From Opitutia bacterium (GTDB lineage: Bacteria; Verrucomicrobiota; Verrucomicrobiia; Opitutales; Coraliomargaritaceae): 45,179 nucleotides of DNA. Both the position numbers and the translations under genes were made by a program. Below, in pieces: positions 20,863 to 34,250 of the stretch; positions within the stretch are counted from its first letter, which is position 1; each line of letters begins with the position of its first letter. The stretch is from positions 1 through 45,179 of the forward strand of contig JAQXBA010000060.1 in assembly GCA_029252625.1 (NCBI GenBank), in the 5' to 3' direction. Under the pieces are notes generated by a model. That model was not told where the DNA came from. It searched no databases and saw only the letters and a program-made list of their open reading frames with translations.

Positions 20863-21768
20863 ATGCTCTACGACCGCCCGTATATGCGCCAAGCACCTGA
20901 GCCTGTCGCCAAGCAGACCAGCGCAGTAAGGATGCTCCTGATTGTGACAGTCAGTATTTTTGTGCTGCAGCAAGTGCTGAATGTTAGTTTCCCTGGGATC
21001 GGCAGTCGTCAAAATTCGTTTCTCACCGATTGGTTTGCATTGAGCGCAGAAAATTTCAAAGCGCTCAAAGTTTGGACTGTTTGTAGTTATGCTTTTTTGC
21101 ACAGTACCACGACGATTCTGCATCTTGTGGGTAATATGCTAGGCCTATTTTTTATAGGTCGAATTCTCGAGCCACTACTCGGGAAGCAACAGTTTTTAAT
21201 CCTCTATTTTAGTGGCGCATTGGCTGGAGCACTGACTTACCTGATGTTTCACTTTGACGGTAACAACAGCGTGGTGGGTGCCTCAGCAGCAGTGTTTGCA
21301 CTTTTAGCCTTCTTCTGCCAACGCCACCCCGAGCAGCCGATTACGCTGCTGCTGTTCTTCGTTATTCCATTAACCGTTAAACCTAAGTGGCTCTTTTGGG
21401 GACTCCTGGGCTACTCGATTTACGCGCTAATCTTTACTGAACTCGGCGGCACTGCACACGTCGCGCATTCCGCCCATCTCGGTGGCTTCCTCGTCGGGGT
21501 GCTTTACTTCCGCTATGTATACAATGTCGAATCCTCCTTTGCTAAAACCAGCACACGACCAAGCATTGAGATGCCGGAATGGTTTAAGCGGCGTAAAAAG
21601 ACTGCTGCTCAGACCAGCTACAAAGTAAATCGCCCAACCACAAGCAACCAAGACCTGCAGAAAGAGGTCGATCGAATCTTAGACAAAATCAATGCCTCCG
21701 GCTTTGGCTCGCTCAATTCTTATGAGAAAGCGACCCTCGACCGCGCCAAGGACATCCTTAGTAAATAA
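20863..21768 (+). CDS. rhomboid family intramembrane serine protease
   Basis: A 301-residue protein with six or so membrane helices. The rhomboid signatures are H-L-V-G-N-M (H87, N91), the nucleophile motif V-G-A-S141-A-A-V-F, and the catalytic histidine in H-S-A-H205-L-G-G-F-L-V-G. A C-terminal hydrophilic tail (residues 225-301) contains a basic stretch and a helical end, [12 protein letters not shown], similar to the tail seen in many bacterial rhomboids. Its substrate is unknown. The Prc-type protease gene begins 58 bp after its stop, so the two proteases may be co-expressed. Confidence 0.9.
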   Translation: MLYDRPYMRQAPEPVAKQTSAVRMLLIVTVSIFVLQQVLNVSFPGIGSRQNSFLTDWFALSAENFKALKVWTVCSYAFLHSTTTILHLVGNMLGLFFIGRILEPLLGKQQFLILYFSGALAGALTYLMFHFDGNNSVVGASAAVFALLAFFCQRHPEQPITLLLFFVIPLTVKPKWLFWGLLGYSIYALIFTELGGTAHVAHSAHLGGFLVGVLYFRYVYNVESSFAKTSTRPSIEMPEWFKRRKKTAAQTSYKVNRPTTSNQDLQKEVDRILDKINASGFGSLNSYEKATLDRAKDILSK

Positions 21769-21826
21769 TCACAATCGCGACACCTTCGATGTGAACACAC
21801 TCCCAAAAGAAGCACCCAACTTGTTA

Positions 21827-24253
21827 ATGACCCAGACACTCAAAACCATCGCCCGCCTCGGCTGCGTCACACTCGCCGCCCTCACGCTTCAATCCACTAC
21901 ATATGGCGGATTTGAGCAGACTAAGGAAATGGCAGACCAAACTCGTTGGGTGATGAATACCATCAATGCCCGCCATTACCTGCACGGTAAGATGGAGAAG
22001 CTCAACGGCACCGAAATCGTCGAGGCCTTCACCGAATCGTTCGACTACGGGCGCATGTATTTCCAACGTAGCGAGGTCGACGACTTTGTCTTCCGTTTCG
22101 GCGATGCAATGGAAGACTTCCTGCAGAAAGGTAACCTCTATGCAGCCTTCGAAATCTACGCGGCATATCAAGCTAATGTTCAAGCTCGCACCGATTGGGC
22201 TTACCAACGACTGAGCCAAGACTTCGATTTCAGCTTAGACGAAAAGTTTTTTCCCGACCGCCGCAAAGCCAAATGGCCGGCCACTGCCGCGGAAAGCAAC
22301 GACCTCTGGGAGCGTCGCTTAAAGTACGAACTCCTTAACGAGCTGCTCTCACTCGCCAGCGAAGAACAGGAAGAAGCACTCGAATACGGTGAAACAAGCA
22401 ATCCTGACAACGTGTCAGATCAAGAAAACGGCAGCTTTGACTCTGCAAAAATTAAACGCCTCGTCGAAGACTCCGAGTTTATGGTCGAGACGCTCGACGC
22501 TGCGCGCGAAAAGATCCGCCGTCGCTACGAGCGCAATCTCACCTACATTATCGATCGCGAAGCTGCCGAAGTCCAAGAGTCCTTCATCAATGCGATGACT
22601 CAATTATTTGATCCACACTCCAGTTTCCTCTCCGCCGATACGCTCGAAAGTTTCAACTCTGCCGTGCAAAACTCGTTTGTTGGGATCGGCGCCCTCCTTG
22701 AGGACGACGACGGCATTTGCACGATTAAACAAATCCTTCCGGGTGGCCCAGCCGAAGAATCTGGCCTACTGCATGATGAAGATAAAATCATCGCGGTGGC
22801 GCAGGGTAAAGATGGCGAATTTGAAGACGTCGTTGACATGCAGCTGCGCTACGTTGTGCGCAAAATTAAAGGTGAGAAAGGCAGTATCGTGCGCCTCTTG
22901 ATTCGCCCTGGCTCGGCTGGCGATCCATCTGCCCGCAAAGATATTTCGATTACACGTGGCGATGTCAAACTCACCGCCAACCTTGCCTCTGCGAAGTTAA
23001 TCGACATCCCTAATGCCGACGGCGGACTCATTCCTGTTGGAGTCATTCAGCTACCCTCTTTTTATGGTAACATTGGCGCTGGTAATACATTGACCACCAC
23101 TGCTGGGGACGTCACTGAACTCCTCAAAAAGCTAAGTGCAGCAGGGGCCCAAGGCATCATTCTCGATCTGCGCATGAATGGGGGCGGCTTACTGAGCGAA
23201 GCAGTGCGCGTGGCCGGGCTTTTCATACCCATAGGCCCCGTCGTGCAAGTGCGTAATCCCGATGGACGCACCGACGTGCTCTCCGATCGCGATCTTAACC
23301 TCGAATGGAAAGGCCCTCTGATTGTACTGACTTCACGCTTCAGCGCCTCCGCCTCCGAGATTGTCGCTGGTGCGTTGCAAGACCACGGTCGTGCGCTCGT
23401 CGTTGGTAATACTTCGACGCACGGTAAAGGTACTGTTCAGGAAGTTTACCACATGAACAGGCGTCCCGCTTTTTCTTGGTTCCAAAATAACGCAGCACCA
23501 CAGGCTCGTCCAGTCGCTTCGAAAATCACTATTAAACAATTCTACCTGCCAGGCGGCAGCTCGACTCAGCTAAAAGGCGTGCCCTCAGATATCGCTTTGC
23601 CTTCAGTGAATGAGTTTTTACCCATCGGTGAATCTGATTTACCACATGCGCTTGCTTGGGATGAGATACCCGAAGTCGATTGGTTCAACGACTGGAAGAA
23701 ACTCAACATCTCTAGTCCCGAAGAACCCAAATTAAAGACCGCGCTTGCGCAGAACAGCACGTCGCGCCAGTCAAGCCTAGCAGAGTTTGCATTTCTGCAG
23801 GAGCAGATCGAGTGGCGCAAAGGACGCTACGACGAGAAAGACATCTCGCTCGACCTCGAACAGCGTATTGCTCGCAAGATCGAAGATCAAATGGTCATCA
23901 ATCGCATGGACGATGCCTACGAGGCACTCAGCAAGACGAACTACGCCGAACAAGACTTTATTCTAGAAATAGCTCAGGAACAAGATGCACTTTCGAAGCA
24001 GAACCTGCTCGAAAAAGGAGCTGTTGAGGTGGCACTCGACGCCGCTGAGACAACCAATGACCTAGGAGCGAGTGTTACAGCAATCGAACCCGACTCAGAC
24101 GAAACAATCGAAGAAGAAGAAGAAGATAAACCAGACTTTGACATTTATTTGCGCGAAAGCGCACGCATCATGGCCGATTGGATCGAGTTGGAGGCAACCG
24201 ACAAAGCAGCGATCAGCGCGACTAAGATCGCAGTGACTACTGGTGCATTGTAG
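21827..24253 (+). CDS. C-terminal processing (tail-specific) protease, S41 Prc/Ctp family
   Basis: About 808 residues with a signal peptide ([16 protein letters not shown]), so a periplasmic or envelope protease. A large helical N-terminal region (residues 30-290, containing the F-D-P-H-S-S-F-L block) precedes a PDZ domain (V-G-I-G-A-L-L through the [15 protein letters not shown] block) and the S41 core. Catalytic residues by alignment to E. coli Prc are S508 in F-S-A-S-A-S-E, D519 in L-Q-D-H-G-R-A-L and K534 in H-G-K-G-T-V-Q; the loop to the lysine is one residue longer than in Prc. The C-terminus is acidic (E-E-E-E-E-D). An upstream frame to 21692 overlaps the rhomboid gene and lacks a signal peptide, so 21827 is chosen. 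Confidence 0.92.
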   Translation: MTQTLKTIARLGCVTLAALTLQSTTYGGFEQTKEMADQTRWVMNTINARHYLHGKMEKLNGTEIVEAFTESFDYGRMYFQRSEVDDFVFRFGDAMEDFLQKGNLYAAFEIYAAYQANVQARTDWAYQRLSQDFDFSLDEKFFPDRRKAKWPATAAESNDLWERRLKYELLNELLSLASEEQEEALEYGETSNPDNVSDQENGSFDSAKIKRLVEDSEFMVETLDAAREKIRRRYERNLTYIIDREAAEVQESFINAMTQLFDPHSSFLSADTLESFNSAVQNSFVGIGALLEDDDGICTIKQILPGGPAEESGLLHDEDKIIAVAQGKDGEFEDVVDMQLRYVVRKIKGEKGSIVRLLIRPGSAGDPSARKDISITRGDVKLTANLASAKLIDIPNADGGLIPVGVIQLPSFYGNIGAGNTLTTTAGDVTELLKKLSAAGAQGIILDLRMNGGGLLSEAVRVAGLFIPIGPVVQVRNPDGRTDVLSDRDLNLEWKGPLIVLTSRFSASASEIVAGALQDHGRALVVGNTSTHGKGTVQEVYHMNRRPAFSWFQNNAAPQARPVASKITIKQFYLPGGSSTQLKGVPSDIALPSVNEFLPIGESDLPHALAWDEIPEVDWFNDWKKLNISSPEEPKLKTALAQNSTSRQSSLAEFAFLQEQIEWRKGRYDEKDISLDLEQRIARKIEDQMVINRMDDAYEALSKTNYAEQDFILEIAQEQDALSKQNLLEKGAVEVALDAAETTNDLGASVTAIEPDSDETIEEEEEDKPDFDIYLRESARIMADWIELEATDKAAISATKIAVTTGAL

Positions 24254-24377
24254 TGTATTTTTAATCGTAAGCTATGTGAATCTTGGTGTCTTTACCGACT
24301 ACGTGCCGTTGTGATTTAGCAGAGACCGCTTACCGAGGCCGTCACAAGCCACGGCGCCGCAACTGAGGAGACCGGGC

Positions 24378-24803
24378 CTACTTTCGCATGCTCAACTTGA
24401 TGAGAAACGCTTCACGCACCTCGTCGCTGACCCAATCGTGGCGAACTACCGTAAACACCGAACCATCCCTGAGATAGACGAATGAGAGTTCACTCTGGGA
24501 ACGTATCCGAACCGCGATCACTAAACACGCGACGAAAAAAGGCGGCAGGATCGCCCAAAACATCCTGTTTACTCCATCACCCTGAGTTGCCCAAAACATT
24601 AACGCAGCGAGAACCATAGCCATGACTAAATACGGCAATTTACCTTCAGTTTTTTTAAGCTGCTGGCCGATGTGTGGATCGATATTTGCCAATGCAGTGC
24701 TACGAGTGCCTCTCTCACACACAAGATCCCATTCATGGTGTATTCGATCGCCTTCAATCTTCAAATTATCCCAGCGCTTACCTTTGGTCTGTTTTAACTC
24801 CAT
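24378..24803 (-). CDS. hypothetical two-helix membrane protein
   Basis: A 141-residue protein from the preferred ATG at 24803; an open frame continues upstream to 24959, but its extra 52 residues look like translated intergenic sequence. Residues 55-95 hold two adjacent hydrophobic helices (L-V-M-A-M-V-L-A-A-L-M-F-W and A-I-L-P-P-F-F-V-A-C-L-V-I-A-V). The flanks are soluble, and the arrangement resembles bacterial PH-like/DUF membrane proteins, but I do not recognise a family. It is convergent with the Prc-type gene and divergent from the AAA ATPase. Confidence 0.55.
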   Translation of the reverse strand: MELKQTKGKRWDNLKIEGDRIHHEWDLVCERGTRSTALANIDPHIGQQLKKTEGKLPYLVMAMVLAALMFWATQGDGVNRMFWAILPPFFVACLVIAVRIRSQSELSFVYLRDGSVFTVVRHDWVSDEVREAFLIKLSMRK

Positions 24804-25076
24804 CTTCTGACCTATTTTATTCCTGCCATCGAAACAGATGTAAATGATAATTGGTTCTACATCTCTTAACTTACACCAATGCCCAGAGACCAAAGAGATT
24901 ATTCCGCTGTACAGAACTAAAGGATGCGATTGGGTTATCCTACATTCGGCAGACGCCAAAACAGTCTAGATTGAACTCCTCAACACCCTTCCCATACTGG
25001 CACTACAGGTCCAAATGAGGTCCATTAGCTCAAATTTTATTGACTCAGTATTAATTGACTTAATAATAATTGAGCT
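24804..25076. other. AT-rich intergenic region upstream of AAA ATPase
   Basis: 273 bp between divergent genes. Beyond the promoter-like elements described separately I see no gene. The right-hand 60 bp are markedly AT-rich compared with the surrounding genes. Confidence 0.4.
25040..25068 (+). promoter_or_regulatory. candidate promoter giving a leaderless mRNA for the AAA ATPase
   Basis: TTGACT at 25040-25045 (5 of 6 to the sigma70 -35) and AATAAT at 25063-25068 (5 of 6 to the -10) are 17 bp apart. A start point 6-8 bp downstream would fall on or next to the ATG at 25077. A second TTGACT at 25055-25060 makes a direct repeat with 15-bp period, and could be an operator half-site. Confidence 0.45.
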
Positions 25077-26192
25077 ATGAAAGAGAACCCATTTAGAATA
25101 TCAGGTATCGTAACTGGAAAATATTTCATCGATCGTACCAATGAATGCCAAGCAGTGATAGAGACCATGCGGGGACAGGGCGAAAAGATGCTGATTTATG
25201 GGGAGCGTCGCATGGGAAAATCGTCCATTCTCCTCAACGCTGCCGCCCGCATGCGCAAAGAGAAAGAGCAAGTTGTGTATGCCGATATCTCGCCCGCCAC
25301 CTCACTTACTGATGTAGCCAACATCATACTGCATGCCTTCAACAAAGAAACTGGTGGCACTGTCAATTGGATCGAACTACTGCGACAGATACAGCTCAGT
25401 TTCACAATTAGTTCGCAAGGTATTCCATCTCTAGATGTAAGCCTCAAAAAGGAGAGTACCGACAAGCAATTGACATGCTTATCCGCGGTATTGGATTCAC
25501 TCGATGCTTACGCCGTTAAAAAGAAACTCACTCTAATCATCGATGAATTTCAAAAGATGGTGGAGTTTGGCGCCGAAGCGGGCGAGTGGCAATTGCGCAG
25601 TACGATTCAACAGCACCAGCACCTTAATCATATCTACGCAGGCTCACAGACCCGTATCATCAATCAAATGTTGATGAAAGATCGGGCTTTTTACCGTTTC
25701 TTTGAGATTCTCAGCGTCGGCCCCATTGACGAAGTTTTCATGGCAGATTGGATCGACGAGCGCTTCAAACAAGCCTTTGGCAAACCCTATAGTGCGGGCT
25801 CTGATTGCATCCGACTCGCGGGGCCACGCACTCGCGACATCGTCAAACTCGCGCGCAAGACTTTTGCGTTAGCCCAGGGTTCGCAAAAGACCAAAGGTCT
25901 AACCGCGGATGCCATCGAGCAACTCGTCAGTGAAGAAGACGACTTTCTACGCCCTCAATGGGATCATCTTTCCAACCTTCAAAAAGACATTCTAAAAGTC
26001 ATTGCCAGCGGCGTAACAGAAATCAGCTCACAAGCAACCATTTCACGCTTCGGTCTGCCTAACAGTTCCAAACTCGCTTACCACTTTAATACATTAGTCA
26101 AAAGTGATGTCCTTGGGAAGAACTTGAATGGCTACCACTTTGACAATCCATTCTTTAAACAATGGGTCACCCAGACATTGTCCGAGGTCTGA
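25077..26192 (+). CDS. AAA/STAND-type ATPase with C-terminal winged helix
   Basis: A 371-residue P-loop ATPase of the archaeal-ATPase-like group. Walker A is G42-E-R-R-M-G-K-S49, Walker B is L-T-L-I-I-D-E-F (151-158), and a sensor-like A-G-S-Q-T-R lies at 189-194. The N-terminus N-P-F-R-I-S-G-I-V-T-G-K-Y-F-I-D-R-T-N-E is the typical entry block of this family, and the region around 298-360 looks like a winged helix (L-Q-K-D-I-L-K-V-I-A...T-I-S-R-F-G-L-P-N-S-S-K). Family members are regulatory or mobile/defence-associated ATPases; the partner here is not evident. It stands alone between an orphan membrane protein and the end of the atp operon. Confidence 0.8.
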   Translation: MKENPFRISGIVTGKYFIDRTNECQAVIETMRGQGEKMLIYGERRMGKSSILLNAAARMRKEKEQVVYADISPATSLTDVANIILHAFNKETGGTVNWIELLRQIQLSFTISSQGIPSLDVSLKKESTDKQLTCLSAVLDSLDAYAVKKKLTLIIDEFQKMVEFGAEAGEWQLRSTIQQHQHLNHIYAGSQTRIINQMLMKDRAFYRFFEILSVGPIDEVFMADWIDERFKQAFGKPYSAGSDCIRLAGPRTRDIVKLARKTFALAQGSQKTKGLTADAIEQLVSEEDDFLRPQWDHLSNLQKDILKVIASGVTEISSQATISRFGLPNSSKLAYHFNTLVKSDVLGKNLNGYHFDNPFFKQWVTQTLSEV

Positions 26193-26239
26193 CAGAGTCA
26201 ACAGCCACATCAAATCTCCAGATGAGCACAAACCAAACC

Positions 26240-26272
26240 AAAACGCGCTCCTCTTTCGAAGAACGCGCTTTT
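26240..26272 (-). terminator. rho-independent terminator of the atp operon
   Basis: Read on the minus strand, a 10-bp stem CGCGTTCTTC/GAGGAGCGCG (two G-U pairs) closes a GAAA tetraloop and is followed by TTTT. On the plus strand the same stem has C-A mismatches, so it is built mainly for the atp transcript, although it also lies just after the AAA ATPase gene. It is 21 bp past the atpC stop. Confidence 0.8.
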
Positions 26273-26292
26273 GAAAACGATTGGACGACTGC

Positions 26293-26706
26293 CTAGCGAC
26301 GGCGGCCCTTAGCGAGCTTTTGAGCGATCAAAAATTGAATATTCGATTCGAGGCGGTCAACTTCACTTGGATCATGTCCTTCGGCAGCAGCGATACAAAG
26401 AGCTTCTTCGGCACGTGCTTGAGCTGATTCGACTTCGGAGAGGTCGATGTCCTTGACGTCAACAGCTGCTTCAGTAAGCACCGAGATGGTGTTGCCAATT
26501 ACCTTGGCAAAGCCATGGTCGACTGCGATGAACTCTGTGTTGCCGCTTTTGATGACTTTCAACTCACCAGCGACGACTTTGGTAACTATCGGCACGTGAC
26601 CAGAAAGGATACCTGTCTCGCCCGACTCAGTCGGCAAAACGACCTGATCGGCCTTAGTGCTAAGGACGCGTTCGTCAGGTGTAATGATTTCGAGTGTAAG
26701 TGACAT
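26293..26706 (-). CDS. atpC: ATP synthase F1 subunit epsilon
   Basis: A 137-residue central-stalk subunit. The N-terminal beta-sandwich has [10 protein letters not shown] and the [20 protein letters not shown] block, and the C-terminal helical hairpin (residues 88-135), which regulates rotation in the family, is present in full. It is the last gene of the operon, 5 bp behind atpD, with a terminator after it. Confidence 0.95.
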   Translation of the reverse strand: MSLTLEIITPDERVLSTKADQVVLPTESGETGILSGHVPIVTKVVAGELKVIKSGNTEFIAVDHGFAKVIGNTISVLTEAAVDVKDIDLSEVESAQARAEEALCIAAAEGHDPSEVDRLESNIQFLIAQKLAKGRRR

Positions 26707-26711
26707 CGAGA

Positions 26712-29080
<2,369 letters not shown>

Positions 29081-29120
29081 TATTTCAGAAGGTCAGAGTT
29101 GAGATAACAGAAAGCGGCGC

Positions 29121-30665
<1,545 letters not shown>

Positions 30666-30722
30666 GAGAAACTAATGGAGAGAAAGTAATAAGGTTTAAA
30701 AGTTGAAAGGTATGCAGGTCAA

Positions 30723-31118
30723 TTAGCTAACATTCTCGGCGAGACGCTGAAGGCGACCGGCGACGGACGCATCATACACATCGTCACCGACGCGCACATG
30801 CACACCAGCAATTAGGGAAGTATCTTTTTTTGTAACCGCAGTTATTGGGCGGTCATACATTTTGGAGTAGGTTGCTTCAATTGCCCTCAACGCTTCGCCA
30901 CTTAAAGCGCCGGGAGTCGACACGACGGCCGTCTGCAGAGCGATCTCGCGACGGAGATAATTTAGGAAGGTCTTGAGAACCGTCAGATGATGGCGATGCT
31001 GAACCTGCTTAAGGCCAGCGAGCACTTCGCCAACTTTGGCTTCAGTCACGACTCCGTTGTCCTTCGAGAGCTCGACGAGCTTCTTGGCTAAGCGGGTGAT
31101 CTTTTGGTCGCGTTTCAT
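30723..31118 (-). CDS. atpH: ATP synthase F1 subunit delta (short form)
   Basis: 131 residues, against about 175-180 in most bacteria. The C-terminal half aligns well with E. coli delta (S-L-I-A-G-V-H-V-R-V-G-D-D-V-Y-D-A-S-V-A-G-R-L-Q-R-L). The N-terminal domain is about 45 residues shorter, retaining only part of the helical bundle that binds the tops of alpha subunits. No frameshift or upstream continuation is seen: the gap to atpF is 19 bp. The start at 31118 (M-K-R-D-Q-K-I-T) is followed by a helical region, so the protein is probably intact but compact. Confidence 0.88.
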   Translation of the reverse strand: MKRDQKITRLAKKLVELSKDNGVVTEAKVGEVLAGLKQVQHRHHLTVLKTFLNYLRREIALQTAVVSTPGALSGEALRAIEATYSKMYDRPITAVTKKDTSLIAGVHVRVGDDVYDASVAGRLQRLAENVS

Positions 31119-31137
31119 CGTGTCGAAAAACTAAGGC

Positions 31138-31779
31138 TTAGTTGCCTGCGCTAGCCAATTCTTTGGCAGCAGAATCAGAGAAGGTTTGTTTTTCCGCATC
31201 GGAAAGGTCACGAGAGAGCACCTTAGAAGAAGTCGCCACGACTAGGCGAGCCACTTCTTGACGCACATTAGAGAACATCTTCTGGCGCTCGAGTTCAGTC
31301 GCTTCACTCGCCTTACGGATAATCGCTTCAGCTTGTGCTGCAGCTTCTTGTGTCTTCTGCTCGATCATCTCTTTCGACTGCTCGCGAGATTCAGTCAAGA
31401 TTTTCTGAGCATCGATCGCAGCTTGCTTGATCTTCTCGGCACGTTCGCGCTCAGCTTCGGCGAGCTGTGCCCTCATTTCTTCAGCATACTGTAGACCGTC
31501 GGCGATTTTTTGTTGGCGTTCATCCAACGTCGCAGCGATTGGTTTGACCGCGAATTTATACAGAACAAGCGCGACAATGCAGAAATTAACCATCTGCGCG
31601 ACAAGGGTCGGCCATGAGATGCCGAAATTGCCAGCGAGCTCGGAAATCACTCCCCCACTTTCTGCATGTTCAGCACCTACACTAACACTATTGTGCGAAT
31701 TCGCGTGGAGATCTTCCGCTGAAAAAAGCCCAAGCGGGAGGGATAATGCAAAAAGCAAAGTGATGAAAATGGCCTTCAT
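31138..31779 (-). CDS. atpF: ATP synthase Fo subunit b with N-terminal signal-peptide-like extension
   Basis: A 213-residue peripheral-stalk subunit, longer than the usual 156-165. Residues 1-21 ([21 protein letters not shown]) look like a cleavable signal peptide, followed by a polar stretch (22-50). The normal b-subunit membrane helix is [19 protein letters not shown] at 56-74, and then the long A/E/K/Q-rich coiled coil continues to the end. An extracellular N-terminus is the known topology of b, so signal cleavage would leave a periplasmic extension. Confidence 0.92.
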   Translation of the reverse strand: MKAIFITLLFALSLPLGLFSAEDLHANSHNSVSVGAEHAESGGVISELAGNFGISWPTLVAQMVNFCIVALVLYKFAVKPIAATLDERQQKIADGLQYAEEMRAQLAEAERERAEKIKQAAIDAQKILTESREQSKEMIEQKTQEAAAQAEAIIRKASEATELERQKMFSNVRQEVARLVVATSSKVLSRDLSDAEKQTFSDSAAKELASAGN

Positions 31780-31803
31780 TATAAGGAGAGTTATTAAATA
31801 ATC

Positions 31804-31850
31804 TTAAAAGTGCCGACGATCCACAAGGATCGTCGGCAAGACTTTTAAAG
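31804..31850 (-). terminator. strong hairpin between atpE and atpF
   Basis: Perfect 11-bp GC-rich stem GCCGACGATCC/GGATCGTCGGC at 31812-31837 with a 4-nt loop. It is extended by the outer pairing CTTAAAAGT/ACTTTTAA with a 3-nt bulge. On the transcript it follows the atpE stop and is trailed by ACTTTT, so it can act as a partial terminator or RNA-stability barrier inside the operon. Confidence 0.75.
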
Positions 31851-31856
31851 AGTGGA

Positions 31857-32075
31857 TTAGCCAGCCATCTTACCAAGGAAGATAGCGAAGAAGACGATCG
31901 CTTCAGCGAAAGCCATAGCGATAATCGACTGAACGAGCACCTTAGTCGCTGCCTCAGGGTTACGGCCGACAGCTTCACAAGCTTTGAAGCCGATAAGGCC
32001 AATGCCGAGAGGAACACCAATTGCTGCTGCTGCTACGTTGATATTTCCGGATATTTCTGCGAGTATATTGAACAT
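31857..32075 (-). CDS. atpE: ATP synthase Fo subunit c
   Basis: A 72-residue two-helix ring protein. The glycine/alanine-rich first helix contains the G-x-G-x-G packing residues (G-V-P-L-G-I-G-L-I-G), the loop R-N-P-E is normal, and the carboxylate is E58 in A-M-A-F-A-E-A-I-V-F-F. The residue after E58 is alanine, and no Q/ES-type sodium ligands are seen, so a proton-coupled ring is expected (inference from known Na+ motifs). Confidence 0.95.
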   Translation of the reverse strand: MFNILAEISGNINVAAAAIGVPLGIGLIGFKACEAVGRNPEAATKVLVQSIIAMAFAEAIVFFAIFLGKMAG

Positions 32076-32160
32076 GATGTTTAACGTTGATTTTTATTTA
32101 GTGATTTCTGTGTCGTCCACGACTTACTACATGGTCCCGAGCACCGAAAGGATATAAAGT

Positions 32161-33003
32161 TTAATGAGCTTCTTCGTCGTGATTTGTCATCAAACCGATG
32201 TAAATTGCAACAAGGAGGGTAAAGATCAGCGCTTGAACCACGCCAACAAGAACCTCATAAAGATAAAATGGTATCGGGACTATATAAGGTGCCATGCCAG
32301 TCATGCTGGTCAGGAGATTTTCGCCCCCGAACACATTGCCAAACAAGCGAAAGGATAGCGAAATTGGACGGAACGCGATCGAGACCACCTCAATGAGGCC
32401 AACCATAAGGAAAATGGGTGCCAATATAATATAAATTGCTTTGGGTGTTTCCTTTTTATCCGCCTTGTTGCCAAACAGCTCCCAAACAAAGAACTTGGGA
32501 CCAGCTACTTTAAGGCTGATGAACAACCACGCGATCATTGCCACTAGTGCCATACCGAAAGTTGCATTTAGATCAGCACTCGCAGGTCGCATCCAATATT
32601 TTAGATGGCCGTGATCATCATAAAACCCAAAGACACCAACTCCTGGAATCAAACCACTCCAATTGTGAATCATGATGAAAATAAACAAGCCGATCAGTAG
32701 CGGAAAGGCCATAGGAAAGGCCTTTTTCCCAACGATCGGAAGTAGCAGGTCACGTAAGCCGCCCACTAAATTTTCAATTACAGCTTGCCCCTTCCCTGGA
32801 ATTAATTTCGGAGTTCCCACCGAAAACCGGATCACTGCGATGAGAAGAATTGATATTGCCCACGTGGTCAGTATCGAATTTGTCACTGGTAAGCCAAAGA
32901 TCTTCGTCAATTCATATGGAGACGGACTGACTGCACCATCTGCTGCTAACAGAGACGTCACTGTTCCGGAAAAGAAGAAAAAAGTTAGTAATAGCCTGTT
33001 CAC
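32161..33003 (-). CDS. atpB: ATP synthase Fo subunit a
   Basis: A 280-residue proton-channel subunit. The N-terminus (residues 1-21, [21 protein letters not shown]) looks like a signal peptide. Helices 2-6 follow, and the essential arginine is R219 in [10 protein letters not shown]. The conserved end with [14 protein letters not shown] is present. The start is GTG. No atpI or atpZ precedes it, so it opens the operon. Confidence 0.95.
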   Translation of the reverse strand: MNRLLLTFFFFSGTVTSLLAADGAVSPSPYELTKIFGLPVTNSILTTWAISILLIAVIRFSVGTPKLIPGKGQAVIENLVGGLRDLLLPIVGKKAFPMAFPLLIGLFIFIMIHNWSGLIPGVGVFGFYDDHGHLKYWMRPASADLNATFGMALVAMIAWLFISLKVAGPKFFVWELFGNKADKKETPKAIYIILAPIFLMVGLIEVVSIAFRPISLSFRLFGNVFGGENLLTSMTGMAPYIVPIPFYLYEVLVGVVQALIFTLLVAIYIGLMTNHDEEAH

Positions 33004-33212
33004 GAAGAACTTTAAGAAAGTTGTTTTTTAGTGGCTAGAAGCCACAGGAAGAGCGCAGTTGATGTCGCCCAAAACTTGTTACGTCAATACTCGAATATTT
33101 TTTTAAATCGAGCATTAGGCATGCTTATAGATCCTATCAATTCTTCGAGCCGTATCTAAACTTGCCCCGTACGGTACAACAGCTAATACTTTTACAACTA
33201 ACCGTATTTATC
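33004..33212. promoter_or_regulatory. divergent control region upstream of atpB
   Basis: 209 bp between atpB (minus) and the small membrane protein (plus). A perfect hairpin GTGGCT/AGCCAC with loop AGA lies at 33031-33045, about 30 bp before the atpB start and therefore in its 5' leader. A TTGACG hexamer on the minus strand about 85 bp upstream of atpB could be a -35, but I see no convincing -10, so the promoter is unresolved. Confidence 0.3.
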
Positions 33213-33440
33213 ATGACTAGTCCCGCCAATCTGACTGATAGTATCGCCCGTCTTCGCGACCGCAAAGGCGGCTCTAATATCGTTAGCGGACAACGCCCAG
33301 CAGTAACGCCTGTGCCACGCAACAAATTGAGCAGCGAACGACGATTCGCTGCGGATTACTTCATGTTATTTGCCTACGCACTGCTAGGCATTGCAACCAT
33401 CTGCCAACTGATCTTGATCGTTTGGCTGGATATTATCTAG
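33213..33440 (+). CDS. small hypothetical single-pass membrane protein
   Basis: 75 residues from ATG at 33213 (a TTG at 33162 would add 17 residues and is less likely). The N-terminal half is polar (D-S-I-A-R-L-R-D-R-K-G-G-S-N-I-V), and residues 49-72 form one membrane helix (F-M-L-F-A-Y-A-L-L-G-I-A-T-I-C-Q-L-I-L-I-V-W-L). It is not an AtpI homologue as far as I can see. It is divergent from the atp operon and convergent with trmB. Confidence 0.55.
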   Translation: MTSPANLTDSIARLRDRKGGSNIVSGQRPAVTPVPRNKLSSERRFAADYFMLFAYALLGIATICQLILIVWLDII

Positions 33441-33473
33441 CCGACTCCCCTGCTCCGAAAATCGTTGCGGTGA

Positions 33474-34070
33474 TTAAACGCGGCGCGCGATCACTGAGTG
33501 GTAGCCGTCCATCAATTCCTGAAAATACGTCTCCATTTCGTGCGGCCACTCTGCAGCCGCGTCGATCTGCCACTCTGGATGCGCCTGAAGGTGCTCTACG
33601 GTCCACTCATAATAAGGCAGATCGTCTGAGCGGAAGCAGAAGCACCCTCCTTGATCGGTGCGACGCGCCACTTCATCAAGAAACGCAGTTTGCACCATAC
33701 GACGGCGATGATGCTTCGCTTTCGGCCACGGATCAGGAAAGAGCAGCACCGTCATATCAAAGCGAATTCGCTCCGGTAGCACGGCTAGATACTCACCGAG
33801 CTCGGCTTTGAAAAAATGGAGATTCTTAAGCCCACGTTTATCGCGCTTATCGAGACCTTTGCGAATACGCCAAGAGATCAAGTCGATCCCCACGCAGGTT
33901 TGCTCAAGGTTTTCTCCTGCGTAACTCGTGAGCCAGTGCCCATGGCCACAGCCGGCTTCAAACAGGATACGATTAACTCCCTCAAAGGCAGCGTCGCATT
34001 CAATCTTCAATGCGGCTTTACGCTCTGTTTGTTTTTCCAATTCACGGGCATGCGCTGCTGAAATTTCCAT
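33474..34070 (-). CDS. trmB: tRNA (guanine-N7)-methyltransferase TrmB
   Basis: A 198-residue SAM-dependent enzyme that makes m7G46 in tRNA. SAM motif I is [10 protein letters not shown] near residue 37. The catalytic/family signature [18 protein letters not shown] lies near residue 109, and [13 protein letters not shown] follows. It is slightly short at the N-terminus compared with E. coli TrmB (239). It is downstream of the phoBR unit on the same strand, separated by 180 bp with a possible ACCCGC/GCGGGT hairpin around 34138-34164. Confidence 0.92.
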   Translation of the reverse strand: MEISAAHARELEKQTERKAALKIECDAAFEGVNRILFEAGCGHGHWLTSYAGENLEQTCVGIDLISWRIRKGLDKRDKRGLKNLHFFKAELGEYLAVLPERIRFDMTVLLFPDPWPKAKHHRRRMVQTAFLDEVARRTDQGGCFCFRSDDLPYYEWTVEHLQAHPEWQIDAAAEWPHEMETYFQELMDGYHSVIARRV

Positions 34071-34250
34071 AATGCTCGTTTATGCACCGCCCGACTCCAA
34101 AAGGTCAAGGCAGTTGAGATTCTCAAACTCACATCAAACCCGCCAAAACAAGACATTAAGCGGGTAAGCAACGCCGCCGATATGACAGGAGCGACGCAGC
34201 GGATTCCCTCTGCCGTACTGCCACCCCATTCGGCCATGATCAGCTAACGG

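Noticed and set aside
21692..21826. Upstream extension of the Prc-type protease gene overlapping the rhomboid gene
   Set aside because: It would remove the signal peptide from the N-terminus; the frame is accidental over the rhomboid tail.
24804..24959. N-terminal extension of the two-helix membrane protein
   Set aside because: The added 52 residues are cysteine- and isoleucine-rich without domain features, and the region is the divergent promoter gap.
26240..26272. The same hairpin as a terminator for the AAA ATPase gene
   Set aside because: On the plus strand the stem carries C-A mismatches, so it is assigned to the atp operon; a minor bidirectional effect is possible.
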